Shown piece after piece: positions 37,411-46,837 of a stretch of 64,000 bases of DNA (position 1 is the stretch's first letter; each line of letters starts with the position of its first letter). A program made the translations under genes and the position numbers. The notes beneath the pieces were generated by a model. It searched no databases and was not told where the DNA came from. It worked only from the letters and a program-made list of their open reading frames with translations. The DNA is from Microbispora rosea subsp. aerata (lineage in GTDB: Bacteria > Actinomycetota > Actinomycetes > Streptosporangiales > Streptosporangiaceae): positions 1-64,000 of the forward strand of contig NZ_BMPY01000001.1 of the NCBI RefSeq assembly GCF_014647835.1. The letters run 5' to 3'.

Positions 37411-39816
37411 TCATCGTGCGACCTCGAGGTTGTACGTTGCCTGGTACAGCCGCGTCGCCGCGGCCTCGTCGGGGATGCCGGCGCTGTCCAGCGCGTCGAC
37501 GTACCGAAGGGTCTCCTCGTCGAAGAGCAGGCCGACGCGGGCACGCAGGTCGCTGCGGGCCTTGGCGCTGATGTTGCGCAGGGACTCCGCGCCGAGCAGG
37601 CCGCGCAGCAGCCGCTGGGGCAGCGCCCCGGCGCCCGCGCCCGCCGGCGTGTCGGTCGCGCCGTACCCCAGCAGGCTGATCATGAAGATCAGCGCGAGCG
37701 ACTCCACGTCGAACGAGATCAGCTTGGCCACCGACCGCTTGGTCACGCCCTCGGTGCGGATCAGCTCGGTGACGTGGTCCTGCCAGGCGGTGACGGTCCT
37801 GGTGATCCTGCGCCCGATCTCCTCCGACGGGCGGCCGAGCCCCGGCGTCGCGGCCAGCCGGTCACCCGCGCCCGCCCGCTGCCGCCAGCGCGTCACGACC
37901 TCCTCGGCGGCCTGCTGGATGGCCGAGTTGATCAGGGCTTCGAGGCCGTTCCGCAGGGCGGTCTTCAGCCCGTGCACACGCTCCGGGCCCTGCTGCTGGC
38001 CCTTGGCGCCGCGCCGCAACCGCAGCGTGCGCATGAGGTCGCCGGAGCCGGCGAAGTCCTGCCACCGCGCGAGCACCTCGCCGCGCAGCAGCGAGCCGTC
38101 CCTGGTCGCCTCGTCGATCCCCGCCAGGGCGCCCATGTACGCCGCGTCGACGTCGGAACGCAGGTCGGCACGCAGGGCGACCTGGGTCTCCAGGTGCCGG
38201 GCCAGCGCGGGGAGCCGGGTGCGGAAGCTGTTCAGCACGCCGTTGAGCGTCGCCTTGACCGCCGCCTCCCGCCGCTCGTCGTCGACGGACAGCGCCGACA
38301 GCCACATGCGAAGATCGGCGATCTCGATTTCGGGCAGCCGCCCGTCCTGTACGGCCGTCTCGTTGATGATGAAGCGCTCGACCTCGCCGAGGCCGTACTC
38401 GGTCAGCATCCGCCCGAAGTGCTTGGCGACGACCTCGCGGGACTTCGGCGGCACCCGGGACAGCACGATGACCAGGCGGGCCCCGCGTTCCTTGGCCCGG
38501 CGCAGCAGGCCCCAGGACGGCGCGTCGGCGTACCGGGACGCGGTGGTGACGAACACCCACAGGTCGGCGGCGTCCAGCATGCGGTGCGCGACCTCGTGGT
38601 GCTCCTCCACCACCGAGTCGATGTCGGGCGTGTCGAGCAGCGCGATCCCCCGGGGCAAAGACGGGCTCGACACCAGCACCACGCTGCCGGGCGGGGCGTC
38701 CCGCGTGGGCTCGTCCAGCCTCTTCAGGCCGCCGAGGAGATCGCCCCGCGCGTACCACTCGTGGTCGTCGGGGTGGCAGACGATCACGGGCGTCGCCGTG
38801 GTCGGGCGGCGCACACCGGTGGCCGTGACCTTCCGCCCGGCGAGCGAGTTGACGATGGTGGACTTGCCCGCCCCGGTCGAACCGGCCACCACGACCAGCG
38901 CGGGCGCGGTGCTCATGTGGACGCGCGGGATGACGTAGTCGTCGAGCTGCGCCAGCACCGCCGCCTGCGCCTTGCGCGCCTCCTCGGAACCGGGCACGTC
39001 GAGCCCGAAGTGCAGGCCCTTCACCGCCGTACGGAGCTGGTTGAGCGCCTCGGTCAGCGCCGCGGAGACCGGCTCGGGCATCGGGAACGAGCGGACCCGA
39101 TCGCCGTCCGCTTCGTCCTGCGCGCCGCCGGCATCCTCGGAGCCCTCGGCCGCGTCCTGCGGATCGCCGATCTCCTCGGAATCCTCGACGTCCTGCTCTT
39201 CGCCGACGTCCCCGGAACCGTCCGCCGCGTGCTCCGCATCGCCGATGTCCCCGTGGGCGTCGGTTACGTCCTGTGCGTCCCCGGCATCCTCGAAGCGCTC
39301 GATATCCCGCGCGTCGCCAATGTCCTCGGCGCCCTGCGCAGACCCAGCGTCCTCCGGGCCATCGGCCGCGTCCTGCGCATCGCCGATCTTCTCGGAGCCC
39401 TCGACGTCCCGCTCGTTCTCCGCGGTCTCGGCGTCTTCAACCGGCTTCGCGGGCTTTGCGTCCTCCGCGGTTCCGGAGCGTACGGCCTCTTCGGTGTCCT
39501 TTTCGTCGTCGCCGGTGTCCGGCAGCCCGGCGTCAGCGACAGCGTCGTCCGCCGTCTCGTCCGGGGCCGCCTCGTGCGGCGTCCTGTCGTCAACGGACGC
39601 AGCGAGCAGCGACCCGTCCCGGCGCGGGCCCGAGGGACGCGTGGCGATCTCGGGGGCGGCTTGCGGGGCGGGCTCGTCGTCCCGGATCGGGCGGAACGCG
39701 ATGGTCTGCTCCCCCGGCGACTCCGGGTGCTCCTCGATGTCCGGCTGTTCGGTCACGGCGTGGCCGGAACCCGCACCGGTCCCCTGGTCGGGCGTGTTCC
39801 TGGCTGCCGATCTCAC
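37411..39816 (-). CDS. Dynamin-like GTPase with acidic repetitive N-terminus (larger of a pair)
   Basis: The 801-residue protein has a disordered acidic N-terminal third (residues 1-245). Imperfect repeats occur there: SEKIGDAQDAADGPEDAG (141-158) recurs as SEEIGDPQDAAEGSEDAG (213-230). The GTPase follows, with P-loop AGSTGAGKST (311-320) and LLDTPDIDS, then a long helical region with a short hydrophobic segment (about 690-715). The GTG start overlaps the cysG stop (GTGA, 39813-39816), implying coupled translation. It is paired with the smaller GTPase downstream. Membrane remodelling is the family theme; the reason for linkage to sirohaem synthesis is unknown. Confidence 0.85.
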   Translation of the reverse strand: MRSAARNTPDQGTGAGSGHAVTEQPDIEEHPESPGEQTIAFRPIRDDEPAPQAAPEIATRPSGPRRDGSLLAASVDDRTPHEAAPDETADDAVADAGLPDTGDDEKDTEEAVRSGTAEDAKPAKPVEDAETAENERDVEGSEKIGDAQDAADGPEDAGSAQGAEDIGDARDIERFEDAGDAQDVTDAHGDIGDAEHAADGSGDVGEEQDVEDSEEIGDPQDAAEGSEDAGGAQDEADGDRVRSFPMPEPVSAALTEALNQLRTAVKGLHFGLDVPGSEEARKAQAAVLAQLDDYVIPRVHMSTAPALVVVAGSTGAGKSTIVNSLAGRKVTATGVRRPTTATPVIVCHPDDHEWYARGDLLGGLKRLDEPTRDAPPGSVVLVSSPSLPRGIALLDTPDIDSVVEEHHEVAHRMLDAADLWVFVTTASRYADAPSWGLLRRAKERGARLVIVLSRVPPKSREVVAKHFGRMLTEYGLGEVERFIINETAVQDGRLPEIEIADLRMWLSALSVDDERREAAVKATLNGVLNSFRTRLPALARHLETQVALRADLRSDVDAAYMGALAGIDEATRDGSLLRGEVLARWQDFAGSGDLMRTLRLRRGAKGQQQGPERVHGLKTALRNGLEALINSAIQQAAEEVVTRWRQRAGAGDRLAATPGLGRPSEEIGRRITRTVTAWQDHVTELIRTEGVTKRSVAKLISFDVESLALIFMISLLGYGATDTPAGAGAGALPQRLLRGLLGAESLRNISAKARSDLRARVGLLFDEETLRYVDALDSAGIPDEAAATRLYQATYNLEVAR

Positions 39817-41045
39817 GGGACCCGCTCCGCTCGCACCATTTCGATCTCCTGGCCGACGTTGACGACCTCGCCGACGATCACGATCGCCGGAGGCCGCACT
39901 CCGGCCGCGGTCACGCGTTCCGCCACGGTCGACAACCTGGCGACAACGGCTCGCTGGGTCGGAAGAGTACCGTCCTGTACCACCATCACGGGAGTTTCCG
40001 GTGAACGTCCGTCTCGGACCAGCGTGTCGGCGATCTCCTTGATCCGTTCAACCGCCATGAGAAGTATCAGGGTTCCCGTCGATCTCGCCAATCCGGGCCA
40101 GTCGACGGTGGATTTGGGGTCACCCGGCGGGACGTGCACGGAGATGACGTGGAACTCCTGGCTCACCCCGCGGTGGGTGACCGGAACCCCGGCGACGCCG
40201 GGGACCGCGACCGCGCTCGTGATGCCGGGCACCACGGTCACCGGGATGCCGGCCCGGGCGCAGGCGATCATCTCCTCGCCGCCTCGGCCGAAGACGAACG
40301 GGTCGCCGCCCTTCAGCCGTACGACGAACTTGCCCTTGCGGGCGTGCTCGACGAGCAGCTCGTTGATCTTCTCCTGGGACAGCGAGCGGCCGTACGGCAC
40401 CTTCGCCGCGTCGATCAGCTCGACGTCGGGCGACAGCTCGTCCAGGAGCGCGCGAGGGGCGAGGCGGTCGGCCACGACCACGTCGGCCTGGGCCAGGAGC
40501 TGACGTCCCCGGACGGTGATCAGGCCGGGGTCGCCGGGGCCACCGCCCACCAGCGCGACGCCGACCGGCTTGGTGCGGTGCCGCCGGGCGTCCACGGTGC
40601 CGTCGCGCAGCGCGCCGACGATCGCGTCCCGGATGCCCGCCGCGCGCCGGGGGTCGCCGCCCGCGGTGACGGCCACGCCGACCTCGTCCACCCGCCCGCT
40701 GGCGGGGGTCCAGGCCGCGGAGGCGTCCTTGTCGTCCGCCCGTACGCACCAGATGCGCTTGGCCTCGGCCTCGGCGGCGACCGCGGTGTTGACGTCGCGA
40801 TGGTCGGTGCAGACGTGCACGAGCCAGGCGCCGTCGCAGTCGCCTACCTGGTACGGCCGCCGTTCCCAGGTCACGCGCCCGGCGGCGATGAGGTCGTCCA
40901 GCGCCGGTGTGACGCTGGGCGAGACCAGGGTGACGGACGCTCCGGCGTCAAGCAGCGCGGGAACGCGTCGCTGAGCGACGCGTCCGCCGCCGACCACGAG
41001 CACACGCCGCCCGTCGAGGCGGAGGCCGAGCAGGTAGGGCGCCAT
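39813..41045 (-). CDS. cysG: Sirohaem synthase (precorrin-2 dehydrogenase / uroporphyrinogen-III C-methyltransferase)
   Basis: The 410-residue fused enzyme makes sirohydrochlorin/sirohaem and precorrin-2 from uroporphyrinogen III. The N-terminal part has the NAD-binding VLVVGGGRVAQRR and the dehydrogenase region. The C-terminal methyltransferase has GGGPGDPGLITVRG, KGGDPFVFGRGGEE and PGITSAVAVPG (SAM binding). Length is shorter than E. coli CysG (457), as usual in actinobacteria. The product feeds sulfite/nitrite reductase sirohaem and B12 synthesis, matching cobT and the chelatase gene upstream. The stop overlaps the GTPase start. Confidence 0.94.
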   Translation of the reverse strand: MAPYLLGLRLDGRRVLVVGGGRVAQRRVPALLDAGASVTLVSPSVTPALDDLIAAGRVTWERRPYQVGDCDGAWLVHVCTDHRDVNTAVAAEAEAKRIWCVRADDKDASAAWTPASGRVDEVGVAVTAGGDPRRAAGIRDAIVGALRDGTVDARRHRTKPVGVALVGGGPGDPGLITVRGRQLLAQADVVVADRLAPRALLDELSPDVELIDAAKVPYGRSLSQEKINELLVEHARKGKFVVRLKGGDPFVFGRGGEEMIACARAGIPVTVVPGITSAVAVPGVAGVPVTHRGVSQEFHVISVHVPPGDPKSTVDWPGLARSTGTLILLMAVERIKEIADTLVRDGRSPETPVMVVQDGTLPTQRAVVARLSTVAERVTAAGVRPPAIVIVGEVVNVGQEIEMVRAERVP

Positions 41046-41163
41046 GACCCCAGTCTCCCTATCGCGTCAAGCGTGCATTGTTAGGAGGCAAACCTACCCG
41101 TTGGGCTCGGGCGACACTCACCGGATGAGACTTGTGAGTCCACACAGCGGTCACCCCGGAGGC

Positions 41164-42249
41164 TCACTGAGCCTTGTCAGCCACGCCCGCGGAGTCGAAG
41201 GTGGCGACCTCGTGCATGACCCGCGCCGCCGCGCTGACCAGGGGGTGGGCGAGCAGGCCTCCGGTGCCCTCGCCGAGGCGCAGCCGCAGGTCGACCAGTG
41301 GTTGAAGGCCCAGGTGGGCCAGCGCCGCCGCGTGGCCGGGCTCGGCCGAGCGGTGCCCGGCCAGGCAGTAACCGATCGCGTCCGGCGCGAGCGCGCCCGC
41401 GACCAGGGCCGCCGCCCCGGCGATCACTCCGTCCAGGATGACGGGCACCCGGGCCGCGGCGGCGCCCAGCACGAACCCGGCGATCGCCGCGTGCTCCAGG
41501 CCGCCGACCGCCGCGAGCACGCGCAGCGCCGCGTCGGGCCCGTCCGGTACGGCTCCCGCCTCGCTGATCCCGTTGACCCGCAGGCCCCGCCGTACGATCT
41601 CGATCTTGTGCGCGTAGGTGGCGTCGTCGACACCGGTTCCCCGCCCGGTGACCTCGGCGGCGGGCCTGCCGGTGAACGCGCAGATCAGGGCGGCCGACGC
41701 GGTGGTGTTCGCGATGCCCATGTCGCCGGTGACCAAGCAGCGCGCGCCCGCCTCCACCAGGTCGCGGGCGACCTCGATCCCGGCCGTCAGGGCGGCGGTG
41801 GCCTGCTCCGGCGTCATCGCGGGCCCCTGCGACAGGTCGGCCGTGCCGTACGCGACCTTGCGGGCGAGCAGCCGGGGCGCGGGCGGCAGGTCGGACGCGA
41901 CGCCGACGTCCACGACGGTCACCGTCGCGCCCACCTCGGCGGCGAAGGCGTTGGCGACGGCTCCGCCCGCGGTGAAGTTGGCCACCATCTGCGCGGTGAC
42001 CTCCTGCGGCCAGGGGCTCACCCCCTGGGCGTGCACGCCGTGGTCGGCGGCGAAGATCGCCAGGGCGACCGGGGCGGGGAGCGGCGGCGGGCAGGTCCCG
42101 GCGATGCCCGCGAGCCGCACCGCGACGTCTTCGAGCACCCCGAGCGAGCCGCTCGGCTTGGTGAGCCTGTCCTGGTGGGCCCGCGCCTCCGCCATGGGGC
42201 CGGGCTCGACCGGGCGGATGGCGCCGATCGTCTCGCCGAGGGACGTCAT
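41164..42249 (-). CDS. cobT: Nicotinate-nucleotide--dimethylbenzimidazole phosphoribosyltransferase
   Basis: CobT makes alpha-ribazole phosphate for the lower ligand of cobalamin. The 361-residue protein carries QDRLTKPSGSLGVLE near the start, FAADHGVHAQGVSPWPQEVT, the GDMGIANTTASAAL active region, and the C-terminal LDLRLRLGEGTGG-type segment with the catalytic Glu. GAAGGAGAG lies just before ATG 42249. It sits 113 bp after the chelatase gene and 118 bp before cysG on the same strand, forming a tetrapyrrole/B12 neighbourhood. Confidence 0.95.
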   Translation of the reverse strand: MTSLGETIGAIRPVEPGPMAEARAHQDRLTKPSGSLGVLEDVAVRLAGIAGTCPPPLPAPVALAIFAADHGVHAQGVSPWPQEVTAQMVANFTAGGAVANAFAAEVGATVTVVDVGVASDLPPAPRLLARKVAYGTADLSQGPAMTPEQATAALTAGIEVARDLVEAGARCLVTGDMGIANTTASAALICAFTGRPAAEVTGRGTGVDDATYAHKIEIVRRGLRVNGISEAGAVPDGPDAALRVLAAVGGLEHAAIAGFVLGAAAARVPVILDGVIAGAAALVAGALAPDAIGYCLAGHRSAEPGHAAALAHLGLQPLVDLRLRLGEGTGGLLAHPLVSAAARVMHEVATFDSAGVADKAQ

Positions 42250-42362
42250 GCTCTCTCCTTCTGTCGCAGTGCTCCGGCCTTCCGCCCGGGGCCGGGCCAC
42301 AGCGCAGCGGAAACCCATTGCCGCCGAGCCGAGGCGAAGCCCCGGCCCGCGCGCCGCGCGCG

Positions 42363-43559
42363 TCACACGACGCTGGCGACTCCGGGCTGGGCGAGGGGTT
42401 CGTCCGGCGCGTCGTCACGGGGCCGCTCCCCCGCCTCGCCACGGCCGGTCGTGCCGATCATGCTATCGGCCTCGATCTCGCCCCCCTTTTCGGGTTCGGC
42501 CACACCGGCCTCGCCGGGAGCGGCATCGGGGGCGTCCGGGTCGAGCGGCTTCGCAGTCGCCGCGGGCGGCTCGGAGCCGGCGATCCGCGTCGTCTTCAGG
42601 CGCGCGGCGATGGTGGTCACGGCACCGGCGCCGGTCCCGCCGCCCGCACCCGCGTCCGGCGTGCGCCCGGCCGTACCCACATCCGGTGTGTCGCCGGCCG
42701 CGAGCGGCCGGGTCGCCACCGGCACCGTGGGCAGCAGGTGCGCAGCCGACGCCGAGGACTGCCCGCCCCCGGCGAGCGCCTCCTCATATCTGTCGATCAC
42801 CACGTCGGCGAGGCCCTCGCAGTCGCCGATCACCTCGGCGCAGCGGATGTCGAGGCCCTCGTGATTGGCGCCGTACGCCAGCGCCTGCGCCCAGATGCGC
42901 TCGAGGACCGCGCCGGCGAACAGGACGTACGGCAGGACGATCACGCGCTTGGCGCCGAGCCTGCGGCAACGCTCCAGGCCGCCGGGCACGCCCGGGCGGG
43001 TGTGCGAGACGTAGGCGGTCTCGACGGTCAGCAGGTCGGCCGCGTGGGTCTCCCAGAACAACCGCGAGACCCGGTGGACCTCGGCGTTGACGGCGGGGTC
43101 GGCGGAGCCGTGCCCGACCAGGACGACGGCGGTCTCGTTCGGCGAGATCTCGGCGGGCGGCTCGTCGGTCACGAAGCGCGGCATCTCCGCGCGGGCGTCG
43201 GCGAGCCGCTCCGCGAGCAGCTTGAGCACGCGCGGGTCGGGCCCGAGCGGGCGGCCGAGGTCGTATTCGAGCGTCGGATGCCGCTCCTGCTCCAGGGCCA
43301 TGGTGCCGGGGATGTCGCCGAGCGCGCGCCGGTCGCCGGTCAGGCTGAGCGGCACCGCGACCAGGTGGTGGTGCCCCCGGGCCACGAGAGAGGCGATGGA
43401 GTCGCCGAGCGGGGGGCGGGCGTTCGTGATGAAGCCGCCGCTCACCTCGGCGGGAAGCCCGTCGAGGCGGCAGCGGAGGCGGTGAACGAACCTGCCGAAC
43501 TCGGCTACGCCGGTCTCATCGTGGGTGCCGTGGCCGATGAGCAGCAGCGGCGGTTTCAT
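42363..43559 (-). CDS. CbiX-type sirohydrochlorin chelatase with long disordered tail
   Basis: The first about 250 residues hold two chelatase halves. The first has GHGTHD (metal ligand His10) and the second VGHGSADP, as in two-domain CbiX/SirB enzymes that insert cobalt or iron into sirohydrochlorin. The last about 140 residues are an unusual Pro/Ala/Gly/Glu-rich low-complexity tail (from about SSASAAHLLPT to PGVASVV). The core is of normal length. It lies upstream of cobT and cysG on the same strand. Whether Co (B12) or Fe (sirohaem) is inserted cannot be decided; neighbouring cobT favours cobalt. Confidence 0.88.
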   Translation of the reverse strand: MKPPLLLIGHGTHDETGVAEFGRFVHRLRCRLDGLPAEVSGGFITNARPPLGDSIASLVARGHHHLVAVPLSLTGDRRALGDIPGTMALEQERHPTLEYDLGRPLGPDPRVLKLLAERLADARAEMPRFVTDEPPAEISPNETAVVLVGHGSADPAVNAEVHRVSRLFWETHAADLLTVETAYVSHTRPGVPGGLERCRRLGAKRVIVLPYVLFAGAVLERIWAQALAYGANHEGLDIRCAEVIGDCEGLADVVIDRYEEALAGGGQSSASAAHLLPTVPVATRPLAAGDTPDVGTAGRTPDAGAGGGTGAGAVTTIAARLKTTRIAGSEPPAATAKPLDPDAPDAAPGEAGVAEPEKGGEIEADSMIGTTGRGEAGERPRDDAPDEPLAQPGVASVV

Positions 43560-43772
43560 CTAGCTGATCTCCCTGAGTTGACCTGCGTGTCGTTCGTTTC
43601 CCGCTCGCCGTCCGGGCCCGGGCGCGCCCGTACGCGCCGGCGGGTGTCTCTCCCGCGTCGAGACGCGCGCTCGCCGCCGGCGGGAGGCTCACGGCTGGCG
43701 AGGATAGCCTTCCGGCCCTCAATCATGGGGGTCACTTGACCGCCCGGCCCAGCGACTGGGGGGATTCTTTAC

Positions 43773-44861
43773 CTATTGCCAGGAAATTTCCCCGTTGAGC
43801 ATGCCGAACAGGACGGCGTCGGCCCAGCCACCCGGGACCGGCAGCGCCCGCCGCATGATGCCCTCCTCGATGAACCCGGCCTTCCTCGCGACCGCCTGGC
43901 TGGCGTGGTTGCCCGTCGCGACCAGCAGGTGAACCCGGTGGAAGCCGAGGTCGAACAGGTGGGCCGTGGCGAGCTGCGTCGCCTCCACGGCGTATCCCCT
44001 GCGGCGGGCCCACGGCGCGATCCAGTAGCCCAGCTCGGCGTCCCCGCGCTCGTGGTCCTCGCGCTGCACGCCGATGGCTCCGGCGAGCCGTCCCCCGTCC
44101 TTCGGCTGTATCGCGAAGTTGCCACCATAGCCGGGGCCGTTCGCGTGCGCGAGCCGGGTGCACCACTCCAGCGCCCGCTCCAGCGTGTAGCCCTCGGCCC
44201 AGGGCATCCAGCGGGCGATCTCGGGGTCGCCCTTGACCGCGTCCAGCACGTCGAAGGCGTCCTGCCGGGCGAACGGCCGCAAAATCAGCCGGCCGCTCTC
44301 GATCCTGGGGCGCGTCACGGGCAGCTCGTCACCGCGCAGCCGGCCGAAGACCACCAGGTCGTGCGGGCCGTCGTCCTCGAACCCCGCGCCGCGCAGCAAT
44401 CCCTCGCGGACGAAACCGGACTTCTCCGCGACCCTGATCGACGCGACGTTGTCGGCGTTGGCCCGCAGCTCGACGCGGCGCAGCGTGCCCTCCCCGAGCA
44501 GGCGGCCGACCAGCCCGCGTACGGCCTCGGTCGCATAGCCCCTGCGGCGGTGGGCGGGATGCACGCCGTAGCCCACCTCCGCGGTGCCGGCGCCCCACTG
44601 GGTCTTGAAGACGCTGATCGACCCGATCACGCCGTCCCGCGCGTGCATCGCGAGGTGGATGCCCTGGCCCGAGCGCCACAGCTCGTGCACGCCGTACGAC
44701 AGCCACTGCGCGATGCCGGACGCGTGCCCGGGAGCGCCCGGGGGCAGTGTGGTGTGGTGCGCGCCGTCCTCGATGATCGCCCGTACCTGGCCCGCGTCCC
44801 CGGGGCCGAACGGCCGCAGGATCAGCCGTTCGGTGTTGACCGTCAGCCGCTCGTCGAACAC
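43773..44861 (-). CDS. Tandem GNAT acetyltransferase (RimJ/RimL type, two domains)
   Basis: The 362-residue protein holds two full GNAT domains. The first has TERLILRPF and VGYGVHPAHRRRGYATEAV. The second has SGRLILRPF, LGYWIAPWARRRGYAVEAT and ASQAVARKAGF. Both keep the acetyl-CoA loop, so both may be active; the targets are unknown (RimJ/L relatives acetylate ribosomal protein N-termini). GTG 44861 has GGGAGAG 7 nt upstream, better than the open frame's GTG at 44921. It is monocistronic, diverging from the DUF2795 gene. Confidence 0.85.
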   Translation of the reverse strand: MFDERLTVNTERLILRPFGPGDAGQVRAIIEDGAHHTTLPPGAPGHASGIAQWLSYGVHELWRSGQGIHLAMHARDGVIGSISVFKTQWGAGTAEVGYGVHPAHRRRGYATEAVRGLVGRLLGEGTLRRVELRANADNVASIRVAEKSGFVREGLLRGAGFEDDGPHDLVVFGRLRGDELPVTRPRIESGRLILRPFARQDAFDVLDAVKGDPEIARWMPWAEGYTLERALEWCTRLAHANGPGYGGNFAIQPKDGGRLAGAIGVQREDHERGDAELGYWIAPWARRRGYAVEATQLATAHLFDLGFHRVHLLVATGNHASQAVARKAGFIEEGIMRRALPVPGGWADAVLFGMLNGEISWQ

Positions 44862-44997
44862 CGCGTCACTCTCCCACGTAAGCGAATTTTTCGCCCGTCG
44901 CAGATTATGTGGAGACACCACCTCAGCGCTCTCGATGTTTGGGGCAGGCGGTCCGGGTACGAGGCACGTCAGTGACCCTTAATCGGGAGGTGAGGTC

Positions 44998-45417
44998 ATG
45001 AGTATCCAACGCGGCAGCGCCAAGCACGGCCGTCTCCTCGACGAGCAGCAAAAGCACGAGACGCAGGGCCTCGTGCAGGGCGCCGGGGGCACCCGCGCGG
45101 AGGAGTGGCGGGAGCCCGAGCCGACGCAGCAGCCCGAGGACGACATGTCGCCGCCGCGCCGGCACCCGCCCGGCCGCGAGCCCGGGACGCCGCTCGGCAT
45201 CACCCCCGCCGACGTGGAGCGCCGCAGCCACCTCGCCACCTGGCTCAGCGACACCGGTTTCCCCGCCGACCCGACCAAGCTGCTCGCCCACGCCGAGCGC
45301 AAGAACGCCCCGGACGCCGTGATCGAGGCCGTGCGGCGGCTGCCCGAGATGACGTTCCACAACATCGCGGAGGTGGCGGAGGCACTCGGACTCGGAGTGG
45401 AACGGCGGCGCTGGTAG
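44998..45417 (+). CDS. DUF2795 domain protein (139 aa)
   Basis: The N-terminal 70 residues are charged and disordered (AEEWREPEPTQQPEDD). The C-terminal 65 residues form the DUF2795 helical domain (LATWLSDTGFPADPTKLLAHAERKNAP, VIEAVRRLPEMTFHNIAEVAEALG). The domain's function is not known. GGGAGGTGAG just before the ATG is a strong ribosome site. It ends 9 bp before the release-factor-like gene, so the two are cotranscribed. Confidence 0.85.
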   Translation: MSIQRGSAKHGRLLDEQQKHETQGLVQGAGGTRAEEWREPEPTQQPEDDMSPPRRHPPGREPGTPLGITPADVERRSHLATWLSDTGFPADPTKLLAHAERKNAPDAVIEAVRRLPEMTFHNIAEVAEALGLGVERRRW

Positions 45418-45426
45418 GGAGGGCCC

Positions 45427-46494
45427 GTGAAACTGGACTTCATTCGCGGGCTGTACGAGCGGGGCGGCCCGTACGCGTCGGTGTACGTGGACACCGACCG
45501 GTCGTCCGAGGGAGAGTCCAACGTCGTCCAGCGCCGGTGGGCCCAGCTCAGGGAGCGGCTCGCCCGGGAAGGGGCGCCGGCCTCGGCCCTCGACCCCATC
45601 GGGGAGCTGATGCTCGATCCCGTGTGGGCCGCACCCGGACGCGCCGCCTTCGCGAGGGAAGGCGAGGTCGTGTTCACCGAGCCTCTCGCCCGCCGTCCGC
45701 GCCGCCAGACCGCGCGCTGGTCGCCGCTCCCTCACGTCGTGCCGCTGCTCGCGCAGCGTGGCGAGCACGTGCCGCGCATCGAGGTGCTGGCCGACCGGGC
45801 CGGCGGCGAGGTGATCGTCGTGGCCGACGGGCGGCGGCGGGAGCTGACCGTGGAGGTGGCCGAGGGGCCGCTCCAGAAGACCGGCGCGGGCGGCTGGTCG
45901 TCGCGCCACTTCGAGCTCCACGTCGAGGAGAACTGGCGCCGCAACGCCGTGGCCGTCGCCGAGGTGGTGGAGAAAGAGGCGCACGACATCGGCGCGCAGG
46001 TCTTGGTGCTGGCCGGTGATCCCAAGGCCCGCGCGCTCGTGACCGGCTACCTCGGCAAGGACGTCGTACGACGGCTGACGGTGGCGGAGCACGGCAGCCG
46101 CGCCCCGGGCGCCGACCGGGACAACTTCCGCAAGGAGGTCGAAGAGGCCTGCCGGGCCTGGACCGAGCGGCGCTGCGAGGAGCTGCTGAACACCTACGCG
46201 GCGGGCAACGCCGTGGCGGGCCTGGCGGAGACGGCCCGCGCGCTGCGCGACGGACGGGTGGGCACGGTGCTCATGCACGACGACCCGTCCTCCACGGCCA
46301 TGATGTGGATCGGGCCCGAGCCCACGCAGTTGTCCACCGACCCTGCGGAGCTGGTCGCCTGGGGAGTCGAGGAGCCCGTACGGGAACGCGCCGACGCCGC
46401 CCTGGCACGGGCCGTGGCCGCGCTCGACGCCGAGCTGTGGTTCGTCCCGCGCCTCGAATCACCCGACGGAATCGGCGCGCTGCTGCGCTTCTGA
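45427..46494 (+). CDS. Rv2629-like protein with bacterial eRF1-type (baeRF) fold
   Basis: The 355-residue protein resembles M. tuberculosis Rv2629, of the baeRF/Vms1-like family with an archaeal-eukaryotic release-factor fold. It has an N-terminal YASVYVDTDRSS strand, a central HFELHVEENWRRNAVAVAEVV helix and VLVLAGDPKARALV, and a C-terminal L7Ae-like part (GRVGTVLMHDD). Relatives are thought to act on stalled ribosomes or as hibernation factors; Rv2629 belongs to the hypoxia regulon. GTG start with GAGGG. Coexpression with the DUF2795 protein suggests a stress role, which is inferred. Confidence 0.78.
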   Translation: MKLDFIRGLYERGGPYASVYVDTDRSSEGESNVVQRRWAQLRERLAREGAPASALDPIGELMLDPVWAAPGRAAFAREGEVVFTEPLARRPRRQTARWSPLPHVVPLLAQRGEHVPRIEVLADRAGGEVIVVADGRRRELTVEVAEGPLQKTGAGGWSSRHFELHVEENWRRNAVAVAEVVEKEAHDIGAQVLVLAGDPKARALVTGYLGKDVVRRLTVAEHGSRAPGADRDNFRKEVEEACRAWTERRCEELLNTYAAGNAVAGLAETARALRDGRVGTVLMHDDPSSTAMMWIGPEPTQLSTDPAELVAWGVEEPVRERADAALARAVAALDAELWFVPRLESPDGIGALLRF

Positions 46495-46837
46495 CTGAAA
46501 CCGCCGCTCCGGTTCACCCACCCGCTGCCCGGCATTCGTACGGACGACCGCCGGCCGGCGCCGCGATGCGAGGCACGGCTCGGCACCGCCAAGTGCCGCG
46601 CGGGCCGCGACGTCCGCAAAAACCAGCCGGCTCAGCCGGGAGTCCGGCACCGCCCGCACGCGGATCTGACCGACGGGGAGGTGCCGCACCGGCCCGGACC
46701 GCCCTCCGCGATCCGGTCGGCCAGGATCCGCGCGGATGAGCAGCGGCGCGAGCACGAACATCACGGCGAGCTGCGGCTTCCGCCATTCCGCTTCGGCGCG
46801 GGAGACATGCCGCTCCGGAACGCGTAGGCGGGCGGGT
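46495..46837. other. 343-bp convergent intergenic region
   Basis: It lies between the ends of the baeRF-like gene and lutC. A leftward frame (46459-46764) overlaps the baeRF-like gene end and has no ribosome site or recognisable domain, so I do not annotate it. CCGCCGGCCGGCG near 46550 may form a hairpin. Nothing else is visible. Confidence 0.45.

Noticed and set aside
43560-43772. Cobalamin riboswitch upstream of the chelatase-cobT group
   Set aside because: No B12-box or the conserved GCC-ACTG core is present on the appropriate strand; only GC-rich imperfect stems.
46459-46764. 101-codon leftward frame over the baeRF-like gene end
   Set aside because: Overlaps a real gene, has no ribosome site and shows no recognisable domain.
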